Assembly (NCBI GenBank): GCA_963971575.1
Contig: OZ020616.1
Span: 17,929,535 to 17,993,534 of the forward strand
Origin: Liopterus haemorrhoidalis
Lineage: Eukaryota > Arthropoda > Insecta > Coleoptera > Dytiscidae
DNA: 64,000 nucleotides
Direction: 5' to 3'
Of this stretch, positions 21,980 to 33,375 are shown in pieces. A program made the translations under genes and the position numbers. Within the stretch, counting starts at the first letter, position 1. Every line of letters begins with the position of its first letter. The notes under the pieces were generated by a model. The model did no database searches. It saw nothing but the letters and a program-made list of their open reading frames with translations, and had not been told where the DNA came from.

Positions 21980-22140
21980 TTATTTTTAGGGTTTTGTAGG
22001 TATGACCACAAAAAAACCCTTATAACGTCACTCATGTGTCTGTCTGTCGACTGAACGACTGAACATAGAAAGTTGAAATTTGGCATACTTGTACAACTTT
22101 TAGACCCACATAGGAAAACTATAGAGAGTTCAAAAAATAC
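21980..22140 (+). repeat. Dispersed repeat C, copy 3 (fragment)
   Basis: GGGTTTTGTAGGTATGACCA, CTGTCTGTC, TTTGGCATACTTGTACAACT match the beginning of repeat C at 7737. It stops at about 22140, just before the Gypsy LTR. Confidence 0.65.
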
Positions 22141-22177
22141 AGCGTGGGATAAATATAAACAAATATATAGTAGTATT

Positions 22178-22329
22178 TGTAAGATAACGAGCATAGTAAC
22201 AATACCGTTGTTACTATGTACCATGTAACATGTTACTATATAATATAAAAAAAAGCGGTATATGTCAATATATCATAAAATATACATGTTCTTATCTGTG
22301 TACAATTAAGATAGCATTCATTTGCTACA
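22178..22329 (+). repeat. Gypsy 5' LTR
   Basis: 152 bp beginning TGTAAG and ending TACA, with GTTACTATGTACCATGTAAC palindromic words. The matching start of the 3' copy lies at 26444. Confidence 0.8.
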
Positions 22330-22343
22330 TTTTGGCGACGAGG

Positions 22344-22991
22344 ATGTTACCCATTAATAATGGAGACGTTGGTGGAGAAATTAATAGGATAATGTCATAA
22401 TTTCAATTTAAAGAATTTGACAAAAATAAATTTTCTTGGGAAGATTATTTTTTCCATTTTGAGGTATCATGTGAAGCAAAAGGACTCGGTGGTACATCTC
22501 AAAATGTGGCTAATGCTAAAAGAACACTTTTATTAGCTTCTGTTGGAACAGATGCATTAAAAGCTGTTAGAAACTATTTCTCACCAATTACTCCTCAAGT
22601 GAAGACATATGCGGAAGTAAAAGAAGCTTTGCAGCAGATCTATCAACCAACCGTTACAGTTTTCACGGCTAGAATCAATTTTGAAAAAGCATGCAGGCAA
22701 AATGGAGAAACATTTACGGAATTTGCAAACAGGATCCGTGAATGTAGTCAAAGATGCGATTGTGGATCCGCATTAGATGGTAGATTGCGTGATAAATTTG
22801 TAGGCGGAATCAACCACACTGGCGTTGAATTAGAGGTCCGTCGTATCTGGCCTAGCGGTCGACAAGATAATGTCCCCGTAACGTTCCAACAAGTGTTTGA
22901 TCTAGCAAGAGGAATGGAACGATCAGAAACGGAAGTAAATTGTAATAAAGAAAAAAATTCAGAAACAGTCAATAAAGTTCTTAAAAGGTGA
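22344..22991 (+). pseudogene. gag: Gypsy gag with one nonsense codon
   Basis: ATG at 22344 reads 18 codons to TAA at 22398, then stays open in the same frame to 22991. The body has capsid-like features: FDKNKFSWEDYFFHFEVSCE, ANAKRTLLLASVGTDALKAV, YQPTVTVFTARINFEKACRQ, GETFTEFANRIRECSQRCDC. This is the Gag pattern of mag/Gypsy elements of arthropods. After the stop at 22989, the zinc-knuckle region follows in shifted frames (22990-23140): CGRCGRQHAYNKYP (last Cys replaced by Tyr) and an intact CX2CX4HX4C, CCNCGKLNHYGYMC. Confidence 0.8.
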
Positions 22992-23034
22992 AATTATCAA
23001 CAAGATGGAAAAATAAGGCCCAAAGAAAATAAAT

Positions 23035-23877
23035 GTGGTAGATGTGGAAGGCAGCATGCATATAATAAATATCCAAAATGGACAAAAGTGTTGCAACTGT
23101 GGAAAATTGAACCATTATGGTTATATGTGTAAGAATGAAAGCAAAGATAAGTATAGCAGTAATAAACAGAAGAATGAAGTAAAGCGTGTACACGGAACAC
23201 AGAATGAAGAAAATAACATTGAAGATACAAGAAAATGGATTGGAAGTATTTGTCATATATCAGATACGTTTCGTGGAGCTTGGATAGACCTAAAAATTAA
23301 TGATCATCCGGTTCACATGGAATTTGATCCTGCTTCGGTAGCTTCAACAATAAACTATAAATTGTGGATTGAATTGGGTAGTCCTAAACTGAAAAAGACT
23401 CGAAAATTGCAATGCTACAATAAAAGTCAATTGACAACATTGGGACAATGCATGGTCAAAGTAACCGTGAATAATAAAACAAAAATTTTGAATTTGACAG
23501 TTGTACGTCAAGATTTAGTACCATTATTTGGTTTGCCCTGGGTTCAAGAATTTGAAATGAAATTACCAGATGGAGTTTATGTAAATAAGGTATCTAAAAA
23601 TTGTGTTATAAATGACATATCCGTCAAACAATTATTAACTAAGTTTTCAGATGTTTTTAGGAATATTTTAGGTACTGTAAAAGGTTTTAAAGCGAAATTG
23701 CATTTAACTAGTAATGCTACGTCTATTTCTTTTAGTCCTCGAAGACTTCCTTTTACAAAGATGAAACTAGTTGAAAAAGAAATTCATAGATTAATGAAAG
23801 CAGGAATATTAGAGGAGGTAGACCTCTTTTCCTGTGGTCACTCCAATAGAATGGGCGACACCTATAGTGGCAATTAA
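23035..23877 (+). pseudogene. pol: Gypsy knuckle-protease-RT start, protease site lost
   Basis: The frame includes the second zinc knuckle (CCNCGKLNHYGYMC), then WIDLKINDHPVHMEFDPASV. In Gypsy proteases the active site is D-T/S-G-A; here it is D-P-A-S, so catalysis is not expected. It continues through the linker to the RT N-terminus (SPRRLPFTKMKLVEKEIHRL, AGILEEVD). A frameshift near 23830 moves the RT core to another frame; translation in this frame ends in a short nonsense tail. Confidence 0.8.
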
Positions 23878-24550
23878 TAAGAATGCTGAAGAAGTTAGAA
23901 TATGTGGAGATTTCCGCGTTACCATTAATCCTTATTTACTTTTAGACCAGTATCCGTTACCTACATTTGAAGAACTTACTATGAAATTAAAAGATGGTGA
24001 AGAATTTACAGTTTTAGTTTTAAAAGATGCATACTTACAATTAGAAGTTGCAGAAGAATCACAAAAATATTTAATAATATCAACACATCTAGGTTATTTC
24101 AAATATAGACGAATGCCATTTGGTATTTCAGTGGCACCAGCAATTTTCCAAGCATTTATGGAAAGATTATTGCGTGGTATCGAAGGAGTAGCTGTATTAT
24201 TGGATGATATTGCAATTACAGGTAAAAATAAAGAGGTACATATGGAAAGAGTTCAGGAGGTATTACAACGGTTGAAAAATGTTGGTTTACAAATCAAAAA
24301 TGAAAAATGCCGTTGGTTTAGTAAGGAAGTGAAATATTTGGGTCACCAAATAAATGGTGATGGAATTTATCCACTTCCAGATAAAGTTGATGCTATTAAA
24401 AAAGCCGAATACCCAATAAATCAAACAGAACTACGTAGGTGGTTAGGTATGGTGAATTACCATGAGAGATTCATTCCTCAGTTGCATGCTATTGCAGCAC
24501 CACTACATAAATTGACGGGTTCTAAGATTTCGTGGAATGGGGTAAGTTAG
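23834..24550 (+). pseudogene. pol: Gypsy reverse transcriptase core, catalytic Asp lost
   Basis: Contains WATPIVAINKNAEEVRICGD, DQYPLPTFEEL, RMPFGISVAPAIFQAFM, VLLDDIAITG, KCRWFSKEVKYLGHQI. The first catalytic Asp normally in LDLxxAYxQ is Val (FTVLVLKDAYLQL), and the YxDD box reads LLDD. The second pair of Asp is kept. Frameshift near 24540 separates it from RNase H. Degenerate, but order and spacing are normal. Confidence 0.85.
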
Positions 24551-25386
24551 AAAATTCCATAATGAATAAAATTAAAAATTTAATTACAGATGAAGCTACC
24601 GTACCCATATACGACGAAAATAAACCATTAATATTAGTATGTGATGCTTCAGAATTAGGATTAGGAGCAATGTTAGCACATATAATGGAAGATGGAACAG
24701 AAAAACCCATCGCTTATGCGTCCAGAACGTTGAGTAAGTGCGAAAACAATTACTCTGTTTTAGACAAGGAAGCTTTAGGACTGGTTTTTGGTTGTTTAAA
24801 ATTCCACAGATATATTTTAGGTCGTCATTTTACCTTAGTATCTGATCATCGCCCTTTAATGCATATTTTTGGTCCAAAAAGGGACCTATCTAAAATAACG
24901 AACAATAGATTAGTTCGTTGGGCCATAATTTTAAATAATTACAATTTTGATATTAAGTACAGAAATGGTAAAGATAATGTATGTGCAGATATGCTTTCTA
25001 GATTTCCACTGGCGACGGAACAGGCAGTGTCAGCAGAAGAAATTTGTGGATCTTCTGTAAATCAAGTAATTTTTGATGATATTAATTTATCACAAAATAG
25101 ATTTTTGGCAATTTTAAGAAAGGATCCCATATTGGGATTGGTAAAAGGTCATATTTTAAGAGGTTGGCCAAACGATAAACAAGGAATAAGAAATGAATTA
25201 TTATCATATTGGAAAATAAAAGAAGAATTGTATATGGATAACGAGGTAATTATGTGGAATGACAGAATAGTAATTCCTTATGCATTACAGAGAGAAATTT
25301 TGCCAGTTTTACACAAAGGACATCCTGGTTTGGTAGCCATGAAAGCTTTGGCAAGATTTTATGTATGGTGGCCAAAAATTGATTAA
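24532..25386 (+). pseudogene. pol: Gypsy RNase H and integrase zinc region
   Basis: RNase H residues are visible: CDASELGLGA, CENNYSVLDKEALGL, LVSDHRPL, NGKDNVCADMLSRFP. The tether then leads to the integrase HHCC domain (LHKGHPGLVAMKALARFYVW). A single TAA at 25384, in frame, interrupts between the His pair and the Cys pair (KSCKNCQEN follows at once). Apart from this stop the reading frame continues into integrase. Confidence 0.85.
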
Positions 25387-26448
25387 CAAATTGAAGAATT
25401 TGTAAAAAGCTGTAAAAATTGTCAGGAAAATAGAAACAATGCATCTGAAGTGCCACTATACAGTTGGAATGTACCTGATAAACCATGGGACAGACTACAT
25501 TTAGACTTTGCAGGTCCATTTCTAGGAAAAATGTGGCTCATTGGTGTTGATGCACATTCGAAATGGCCCGAATTATCGTCTATGGTTCAAACAACTTCAT
25601 TTAATTTAATAAATAAATTAAGAGAATGGTTTGGCAGATATGGAATTCCACGGCAAATTGTGTCTGATAATGGTCCACAATTTGTATCCAAAGAATTTGC
25701 AGATTTCTGTAAGACAAATGGAATACAACACATAAAATCGACACCGTATCATCCTAAAACGAACGGATTGGCGGAACGATTCGTGAGAACTTTTAAAGAA
25801 AGATGCTCCAACAACCATGGTAAGAATTTACATCTTAATGTAATACAATTTTTAATGGCTTACAGAAACACACCGCAAAATACTACTGGAGTAGCACCAG
25901 CAGAATTGTTTTTGGGCAGAAGAATTCCAAATAAATTGGAAAGATTGAAGCCAAACATAAAAGATAAAATATCGTGGAGTCTTCTAAAACAACAAATTTG
26001 TCATGATAGAAGATCTAAAGTAAGAAATTTTACAATCAACCAAAAGGTGTGGGTTAAAAATGAATTAGAAAAAGGATGGAAACAAGGATTAATTAAAATG
26101 AAAACTGGTCCATTATCTTATGAAGTAGAAGTAGTAGGAAAAATAAAAAGAAAACATTCAGATCAAATGAGGGAGAGAAAGGAAAATGAAGAAAAAGAAG
26201 AAACAGAGAAGAAAGAAGAGAAAGACAACGATTATAATTATATTTCTCATGCATTTCCTGGTGCAGCACAATCAAATTTAGAAACAACACCTGCTATCCT
26301 TCCTGTTCCAAGTATCCTTCCTGACGGTTCCCAGCAATCATCAAATCTCCAGCTCCGGCGATCCAGAAGACCAAACTTTGGTAAACATCCCAGTCTTCCA
26401 TATGATGAGTTTTTACGACCAACCCAACCGAAGAGGGGAGAAATGTAG
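25387..26448 (+). pseudogene. pol: Gypsy integrase core and C-terminus
   Basis: Continues in frame after the TAA. DDE residues appear intact: HLDFAGPFLG, VSDNGPQF, NGLAERFVRTF. The C-terminal part has KVWVKNELEKGWKQGLIKMK then a Lys/Glu-rich tail and a Pro/Ser/Arg end (LRRSRRPNFGKHPSLPYDEF). It terminates at 26448, four bases into the 3' LTR. No env-like frame follows. The domain is the least damaged part of the element. Confidence 0.85.
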
Positions 26449-26693
26449 GATAACGAGCATAGTAACAATACCGTTGTTACTATGTAACATGTTACCATGT
26501 AACATGTTACTATATAATATATAAACCAGTGGCGAAGGGAAACCTACGCTACACTTGCCATCCCATAAAAAAAAAAAAAAAATTAATTTAATTTTTTTTT
26601 TTTTAAATATTTAGATATATCTTCAAAAATACATCAAATTATGTTCTATACAAATTGTTGTCCAAGGCTTACTTGGTTTACTAGTAACGAATT

Positions 26694-27360
26694 ATTTGTT
26701 TATAACCCAAATTTAACCTAAAAGTTTAATTAAATATGTCGTCAAATCGAAGGAGACGTCTAGCTCTTTTTTATGCATATTTAGACTTATTGCGATATGA
26801 AGAAAAGCAATGGTGGGTACGTCCCATATATACATAGAAACAGAAGGCAACAGGGAGTTTATTTTAAATTTTTGCAAGAAATGAGACACAAAAAACACGG
26901 ACAGTTACTTCAATTACCAGAAAAGAATTTGATACACAATCTTTTTTACTTGACATCACAGTTTAGAATGAAGATTCTGTCGGCCCCTGCTTGGGGGTGT
27001 ATTATTAGTATACCCACTGCATGAAATTTCTGCAGACTAGATATTTGAAACCGAATCCATAATAATAAACTTTATGACTGCCGAAAGTCGCTATTTCGCT
27101 ACATCAATTTACGTTTTTTAATTTTATTTTATGAAATTAATATAAGTGTCTCGCTAAAGATCTCACCATTCCGAAAAAATATATCTGTTTCTATGGTTTC
27201 GACGGTGCGGCCGGCGCTAGAGTTGAAATTTCTGAACTTGCGACACCGCGCTTGTAACACCGCGCCTACGATACCATGGTACGGGTTTTTTCAAAATAAA
27301 GCGATCCTATTGGTTGAATTTTTTGTTCCACACTTCCAACACCCGCATGAAAATGAGGCA
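26694..27360 (+). mobile_element. Harbinger-type element J, copy 2, left end deleted
   Basis: From ATTTGTTTATAACCC it matches 16467-17173 almost base for base and ends in the TIR ...CATGAAAATGAGGCA, followed by TTA and the continuation of repeat A. Uninterrupted repeat A copies read ACGTTACATATAAG across this point, so TTA was the target. The left TIR and about 20 bp of repeat A are missing, indicating a post-insertion deletion. Confidence 0.75.
26736..27024 (+). pseudogene. Element J short transposase relic, copy 2
   Basis: MSSNRRRRLALFYAYLDLLR, then YEEKQWWVRPIYT and a stop; the other frame continues NRRQQGVYFKFLQEMRHKKH and ends AWGCIISIPTA. One frameshift separates the parts. Same relic as at 16547. 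Confidence 0.5.
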
Positions 27361-27690
27361 TTACATATAAGTATGAAAAAAATGAGACTTGGAAAAATTT
27401 TAAATAATTTTACAAAAAAAATTTAAAATTTTTCGTTTTATCAAAAAACGTCTCAAATAAAAGTTATTAGTAATTGCATTTATAGTAACTTTTGTCCAAT
27501 AAATTTTTTCGAAATATTTTTCTGTTGCTAAATATTCGCAAAAATCTTAAAATCGACACGAGTAAACTCCCATTTCTAGTCAACCGATCGTCATAAAAAA
27601 CAATAGGGTTCTTCCCATTTAATAGGAGAAGTTTTTAGTACCAGAACGGATTCTGAAGTTGAACCGTTCTTGAGTTATCGTGTATACACT

Positions 27691-27698
27691 CAGACACA

Positions 27699-27766
<68 letters not shown>

Positions 27767-27801
27767 CACACACACGCACGCACGCACGCACGCACGCACG
27801 G

Positions 27802-27896
<95 letters not shown>
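27691..27896. repeat. Compound (ACGC)n-(AC)n microsatellite
   Basis: About 100 bp of ACGC repeats with two interruptions, then about 90 bp of AC. Open frames of pure His/Thr/Ala or Cys/Val across it are artefacts of the repeat. It occupies the same place in repeat A as the GT/CT runs at 31378 and 33511. Confidence 0.95.
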
Positions 27897-27900
<4 letters not shown>

Positions 27901-28270
27901 ATTCGCACTGTTCGAACTATTATTATACTTTAATTTCATTGTCTGGATATTTTTTTATCAATAATTGTTTGAGTGCCACTGAAAAATAACCGTGGGATTC
28001 CCCGAAGTATATTTAGTAAATTGTAGGATTCAACTATTTTTATACAATTATGTCTATAAATCAATAATATTATTTTTATAATATGGTTAAAACTAAAATT
28101 ATAGAAGTGATTGACATAAAAAATAATAAAGAAGGATATAGGGATTTGCAGCTAAGCAGCCTACCATCTGGTGAGCGTTTCATGAACTTGTATGCGACAG
28201 ATAACATTTCGTTTTGTCTATTGGTTTTGTATGAAGTTTGTTTTTAAAGTTTTGTTATAATCATTGAAAA

Positions 28271-28506
28271 ATGTATAATACATATTGTTGTGTGCCTATG
28301 TGCAATTCATTGAAAAGAAGAAACCCGGAAATATCGTTTCATTTGTTTCCACCAATGTGAGACACCGTACGGTTCTAAACAAAATTGGGAAAGCAAGAGG
28401 TTAGGAATCGACGCGATGATTAGATAAACATTTTAAAAATTGGAAAAAAAGTGAGCCCTTATATGAAAGTTTGCTCATTACATTTTAATGATAGTGACTA
28501 CAAATA
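28271..28506 (+). pseudogene. THAP-domain relic
   Basis: ATG at 28271 gives MYNTYCCVPMCNSLKRRNPE then ISFHLFPPM and a stop. About 110 bases on, KVCSLHFNDSDYK supplies the C-x2-H pair. CxxxxC...FHxFP...CSxHFxxxDY is the THAP C2CH signature. Internal stops and the lack of a downstream catalytic domain mark it as dead. THAP domains occur in P and Kolobok transposases as well as host proteins; source unknown. Confidence 0.6.
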
Positions 28507-28878
28507 ATATTTTCAATATATAAAATAACAAAATGCGATATTTATTATCGCATATCTTGAAAATTCCTGTTATTGTGTGTGGGTTTAATTATAATGCACA
28601 AGTCTGTATAAATCTTTATGAACTCTCTGTTTTTCTCAGTGACCACACACAATATTATATGCCCAGCATTGTAGATTTCTACCCCTTCGTAAACAACACG
28701 GGAATTATTATTTAAACCCCCAATATAATTAAAATAATCGACAATGGAAAACTGTGCCGCCATAACTTAAAACAGTCGTTTTTTGATAAACTTTTCGCTA
28801 TTATTTACTAGTAAATGTCAAGTGGAATCTGTTTAAGAATGGTTACAAAAATATCCGCGTGGCGCTACGATCTTAAAA

Positions 28879-30150
28879 TTTTTACAGTGACTGTATAAAG
28901 ACAGTGTGGCCATACGATGGTCTCATTTTCTATTGGTCGAGCTGAAGTCCGCCATATTTCTTCCAACTTTGTTACAGATTACATATGGTTTACATATGTT
29001 TAGCTTGTGTTTCAGCAGATTTAAGTGATATTTTCCAATAATATACGTATATTTATTGAATAAATGCATAATTGTCAATATATACATCAGTTTTCTTTAT
29101 TAATATATCTTTTATATATAACATGTTCTGCTTATTCTTTTTTAATATGAAAATATCCTATTTTTTTAATTGAAAATATTGATATTCCCAATTAAAAGCG
29201 ATCGTAAGTCAAAATTACGATCGTTTCATCAACTTTAAATTTTGAAGTACTACAAAATTGGTCCGAAGGGCCCTTTTAAAGTAATGTTAGTAATTTGTTC
29301 CAATGTTATGTAAATGAGTACTTTTAAAGTTGAGAAAAGTAAAATTGATAGGTGATTATAAAAACGTGCGTTTTCCCAAAAATTAGAGAACCCAACATCA
29401 TTTTTTATTATTTTTGTCCTATCTTTTTATTCTAATTCTAATGTCCTGTATGAACTTGTTTTCTTAAATCTAAAATATTCAAATTTTTCGTCTTCGTTTA
29501 TATAGGTTTCGTTTATATAGGTCCTCAAATAAAATTATAAAATAATAAAAACATACCTTTTTTATTTCCTTTCTTGTCCTTTTTTAAGATTTTTTTTCGT
29601 TTGTTTTCTTTTTATGTTTATATTTCAAAAAAAATACCTTCATCGGTAGGTAATTTTAATATTTAGCTAAATAAATGTTGAAACATATACATTTTTCTCT
29701 TAACAATAAATTGATATTCATATATATGTATATAAACATAAATACGTAAAACTATTAAAAATTTAAAAAATATTATATTAGGATCTATTAACATATATTC
29801 CATATAACCCAATACAAATCTGGAATAAAAATGGCGGCTACAGTTCATATGGCCAAACTGTCTATTCGCGACTGCTAATATCAGTGAGACATCTGGTGGT
29901 GACTGGCTAAATTAAACAGAAGCGTATATTTGGATAATATTTGTAGCGTGTTGTGCCGCAGTTTATGTGAATTAAGAAGTATTTTAAAATATAGTGACTT
30001 AAATACAGTGCTTTTTTTGCCGAAATATTGTTTGAACAGATAAATATTAAGAAAAAACTTCTGACATATACGCTTCTCGTCCGGCATCAGCTGTTGTATG
30101 CAGCGCCGCCAACGTTAGTTTCAGTCGCGAATATACAGTCACTGTAAAAA
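28879..30150. mobile_element. MITE family H, right TIR split by MITE G
   Basis: Left TIR TTTTTACAGTGACTGTATA followed by AAGACAGTGTGGCCATA. The right end, once G is removed, reads (reverse complement) TTTTTACAGTGACTGTATA then GACAGTTTGGCCATA, a 40-bp TIR. A related sequence at 33125 (GCGATCTTAAAA joined to TTTCCCCTAT) shows what the target may have looked like. The body is very AT-rich with no protein. Confidence 0.65.
29865..30131. mobile_element. MITE family G, copy 2, inside MITE H
   Basis: TTCGCGACTGC...CAGTCGCGAA, TA outside each end. Nearly identical to 17792-18057. It entered a TA in the right TIR of H, so it postdates H. Confidence 0.75.
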
Positions 30151-30870
30151 AAATTCCCCTATATTGATCATAATTTTGCTAAATGATTATCAATGCGCAA
30201 GCGCAAAGTCTACTGTAGTTCACACAACTAAAATTACTATTAAATATTTTGTATTAGTCATTATTTTATTAAAAACTATTTTGAAAATAATTGTTTTGGG
30301 CTTAAATTGTAAGATATGAATAATTTTTGTAGTTTTCTTTTGCTCCGTTGTAGTTTAGATGAAGAAATGAAATATCTCATATTATTATGTTCAGTGTAAA
30401 TAGATCTATTACATATGTTTAAAACATCGTATCAAATGTGTTGCTGTTTAAATGTTGCATTAATGTGTTATATAATCTTTTAATGTTATAAAAATATAGA
30501 ATATAAGGTATGTGTATATCGTTTGTTTTTTCAGTCGACAACATTTGTTAGGTTAGGTTAAAACAAAATATTTTAAAATGTCAAACATATGTTCAGTTTG
30601 TCATATTTTTGTTGTTATTTGTTATTAATTACTCATCTAACCAAGATTTGTTATTAATATAATTAAAACTAACAATCGTTTGTAATATGTAAATAGAACT
30701 CGTTTAAATAATACTAAATTAAAATGTCTTAAGTTTTTGCAGTGATTCTGAAACTGTTTTAAAGGAAGGTTAGATTTTTGTCTAATTTAATATTTTTACA
30801 GGGCTATTTAGAGACAAAATATTAAACACTGTCTAAATTAAACACTGTTCAAAGTTTAGATAGTGTTTAA
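30151..30870. other. Anonymous AT-rich stretch
   Basis: No gene. Contains GTTAGGTTAGGTTAAAAC at 30550, which resembles the insect telomere word TTAGG but is only two units, and an imperfect hairpin made from ACACTGT/ACAGTGT words at 30825-30868. Confidence 0.4.
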
Positions 30871-31240
30871 CAGAGCTGGGCAATAATTAAATACTTTTGT
30901 AAAAAAAATTGTTGTATTCAATTACTTTTCAAATTTAGAAAAATAATTGATAAAGTAATTGTTTTTGGTAATTTAAATACTTCAAATTTAAAAGATTCTT
31001 TTAGGGAGACAGAATTATTGTACCTAGAAGAATACGCAAAAGTTTTACAACCGATTGCAAAAACACCTGATTTTTTACAAAGTGAAAAAAAAAATACTAT
31101 TTATGGATTTTTATTACCCAGTATTATATCTTTAAAAGTAAAACAAGAAAAAATTATAGAAAATGATGAACACTCTAGAACTATAAATATAATTTGTAAA
31201 ATTTGTTTTAAATAGTTTGAAAGGTTCGGAAGGTCTTCAT

Positions 31241-31940
31241 ATCTTTTTACTTGCCCGACCTTAATATATAAGGGGCAAGTATTGTAATCGCGAAAATTTT
31301 CGATGTCGAGATTTTGACGGATGACCACGTTTCATGGTCCAGGGAATCCAAAAAACCTATTTTCGAAGTGCCGTCCGTATGTGTGTGTGTGTGTGTGTGT
31401 GTCTGTCTGTCTGTCTGTGTGTATACACGATAACTCAAAAACGGTTTAACTTAAAGAGTTCGTTCTGGTACTAAAAAATTCTCCTATTAAATAGGAAGAA
31501 CCCTATTGTTTTTTGTGAAAATCGGTTGACTAGAAATGGGAGTTTACTCGTGTCGATTTTAAGATTTTTGCGAATATTTAGCAACAGAAAAATATTTCGA
31601 AAAAATTGATTGAACAAAAGTTACTATAAATGCAATAACTAATAACTTTTATTTGAGACGTTTTTTGATAAAACGAAAAATTTCTAAAAAATTTTTTAAA
31701 ATTATTTAAAATTTTTCCAAGTCTCAATTTTTTCATACTTATATGTAACGTTTCCATGGTCATGATAATTAATTCGTAACTAGTAAAGCAAGCCTTGGAC
31801 AAAAATTTGTATAAAACATAATTTGATGTATTTGTGAAGATTTATCTAAATATTTAAAAAAAAAATTAATTTACATTTTTTTTTAAATATATTTTTTATG
31901 GGAGGGCAAGTCCAGCGGAGGTTTCCCTTCGCCACTGGTT
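31241..31940 (+). repeat. Dispersed repeat A, copy 2
   Basis: Starts ACTTGCCCGACCTTAATATA, passes CATGGTCCAGGGAATCC, a (GT)n(CTGT)n tract at 31378-31420, CACGATAACTCAAAAACGG, TCTAGAAATGGG-type sequence, CATGACC, and ends TTCCCTTCGCCACTGG. The most complete copy of family A in the window (about 700 bp). Confidence 0.75.
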
Positions 31941-32111
31941 TCAATAAATGATGAGTCTAAGGATGTTATAATAGGCGAAACTTCCTAAGCGCCCTGACAT
32001 CTGGTGGCAATTTGCGGAAGATACGAAAGTGACACTGTTTTGTTTTGTTCAATGGAGAAATACGTGTATTTTTGTTGTTTGTGTTTTTTTTTTGTGTTTA
32101 AAAAAAACAAT

Positions 32112-32365
32112 CAATTTTGTTGTGTGCCGCAATGTAAATCGTGAATAAAGAAGAATCCCTCTTAAACATTCCATAATTAGCCTAAATCGAAAAAACCGTA
32201 AATCATAAATCATAAAACATAAATCGAACGTTTGGAGGCAGAGAGAAAGTGGATCGTAGGTTTTTATGGATCCAAAAACTAAAAATGGCAAAAATCCAAG
32301 CCCATGCTTGCACGTTTGCTCGTTGCATTTTATGGAAAGTGATTTTTTACGTCCAAGAAAATATT
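32112..32365 (+). pseudogene. THAP-domain relic
   Basis: FCCVPQCKS, stop, IKKNPS early, then GGREKVDRR-like basic sequence and, near 32320, HVCSLHFMESDFLRP. The first Cys pair, the C-x2-H pair and the final hydrophobic AVPx-like position fit a THAP finger, closest to the relic at 28271. Several stops. Confidence 0.55.
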
Positions 32366-32493
32366 GAAAAAAAGCATTTACCCCACCCAAAATTTGCCTA
32401 AATCATCAGTTGATATATTAAAAGGCCCTTCTACTTTTTCAGGCAGAGTTATTAATTTTTACTAATATATTTACCATATTTTTGTTGCTATTA

Positions 32494-32900
32494 CAGTCTG
32501 TTCCAAACGGTTAAGCGGAACTAGATTTTGCAATCTAGTTACTTTCATCGTTTAAATCGTGCCTTTCGGCCGTTTTGTTTAAGCTTTGTAAATCATACTT
32601 ACAATAAACATTTTTTGGTTAAGGTTAATATCATTTTAAAATGTCATTTTCTTTATATTTTGATTTTTTGTGTCATTCTTAATACAAATTTCCCATTTAT
32701 TTATTTTTTTGTCATTAAAATATCTAAAAAAAATATTTAATTTTGACATAAGTCATTCGTTTCCATGGTTTCATTGTTGGAATTTTAAATTTTGACATCC
32801 CAACATGAAAAATGAAATAACCCAAGCAAGGTCCCTTCTCGTGACAACCTAAAAGAACTAAATTCCCATTTAGTTCCGCTTAACCGTTTGGAACAGACTG
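32494..32900. mobile_element. MITE family D, copy 1 (complete, TA-flanked)
   Basis: TIRs CAGTCTGTTCCAAACGGTTA and its perfect inverse at the right end (continuing AGCGGAACTA), flanked by TA at 32492 and 32901. CAGT-starting TIRs with TA duplication are typical of Tc1-like elements. The 407-bp body is non-coding. Reference copy for interpreting 37491-46150. Confidence 0.85.
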
Positions 32901-33375
32901 TATATTGACAGACAGTCAAAAAGAATTAAAAATATAATGAAAAACTAAAAATTTCCTTGAAATTTCTTTAGAATAGTATATTATTACATATCTTGTAAAT
33001 CGTAAATTACCTTTAAATAAAAAAAACTCTGCAAACAGGAAAAATACAACTCTTTTTCATTTTCACCATGTAAACAAATACACGAGTAACAGTTTAATTT
33101 CACTTTCGAGTGTTCCAACTTTGCCGCATATGGCGCTGCGATCTTAAAAAGTTTCCCCTATGCTGCAGCTGTCACACCAACAATAAAATTACGCTGGCTA
33201 AATGTTTGAGCAATTGGTGGTATTAAAAGGAAATAAAAATATAAATTAACAATGTTATAAGTATTAATTGTATTTGATTTTCCTTGTTAAAAATGAGAAA
33301 TGGAAATGTTATTTAATTATATCTTTTATTTAACATTATAATAATCTGTTTTTTATTTATATATTAATGTATTTT

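Larger units (their letters stand above)
22178..26520 (+). mobile_element. Ty3/Gypsy LTR retrotransposon, decayed
   Basis: Left LTR 22178-22329 (TGTAAGATAACGAGCATAGT...GCTACA) is followed at 22333 by TGGCGACGAGGATG, a typical Gypsy primer-binding position. A purine tract (GAAGAGGGGAGAAA, 26430-26443) precedes the right LTR copy at 26444, which is recognisable for only about 77 bp. Gag, protease, RT, RNase H and integrase are in standard Gypsy order, all carrying disabling changes. The right LTR appears to be cut where repeat A starts. Confidence 0.9.
26523..27900 (-). repeat. Dispersed repeat A, copy 1, split by Harbinger element J
   Basis: Starts CCAGTGGCGAAGGGAAACCT and matches, inverted, 31940-31370. 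Order: poly(A/T), ATACATCAAATTATGTTCTA, GTCCAAGGCTTACTTGGTTT, then (after element J) ACATATAAGTATGAAAAAAA, GTAAACTCCCATTTCTAGTC, GGTTCTTCCCATTTAATAGG and a long microsatellite. CAGTGGCGAAGG is a hAT-like terminus, but the far end is eroded in all copies. Confidence 0.75.

Noticed and set aside
27619..27964. Long open frames of His/Thr/Ala and Cys/Val on both strands
   Set aside because: They are translations of the ACGC/AC microsatellite and have no coding support.
30545..30565. Telomeric TTAGG array
   Set aside because: Only two to three units; chance occurrence or a tiny interstitial remnant.
31018..31215. Host protein-coding exon inside the 30.9-34.1 kb hAT
   Set aside because: Short, AT-rich, Lys/Ile/Asn composition and no recognisable motif; some resemblance to hAT N-terminal debris cannot be substantiated.
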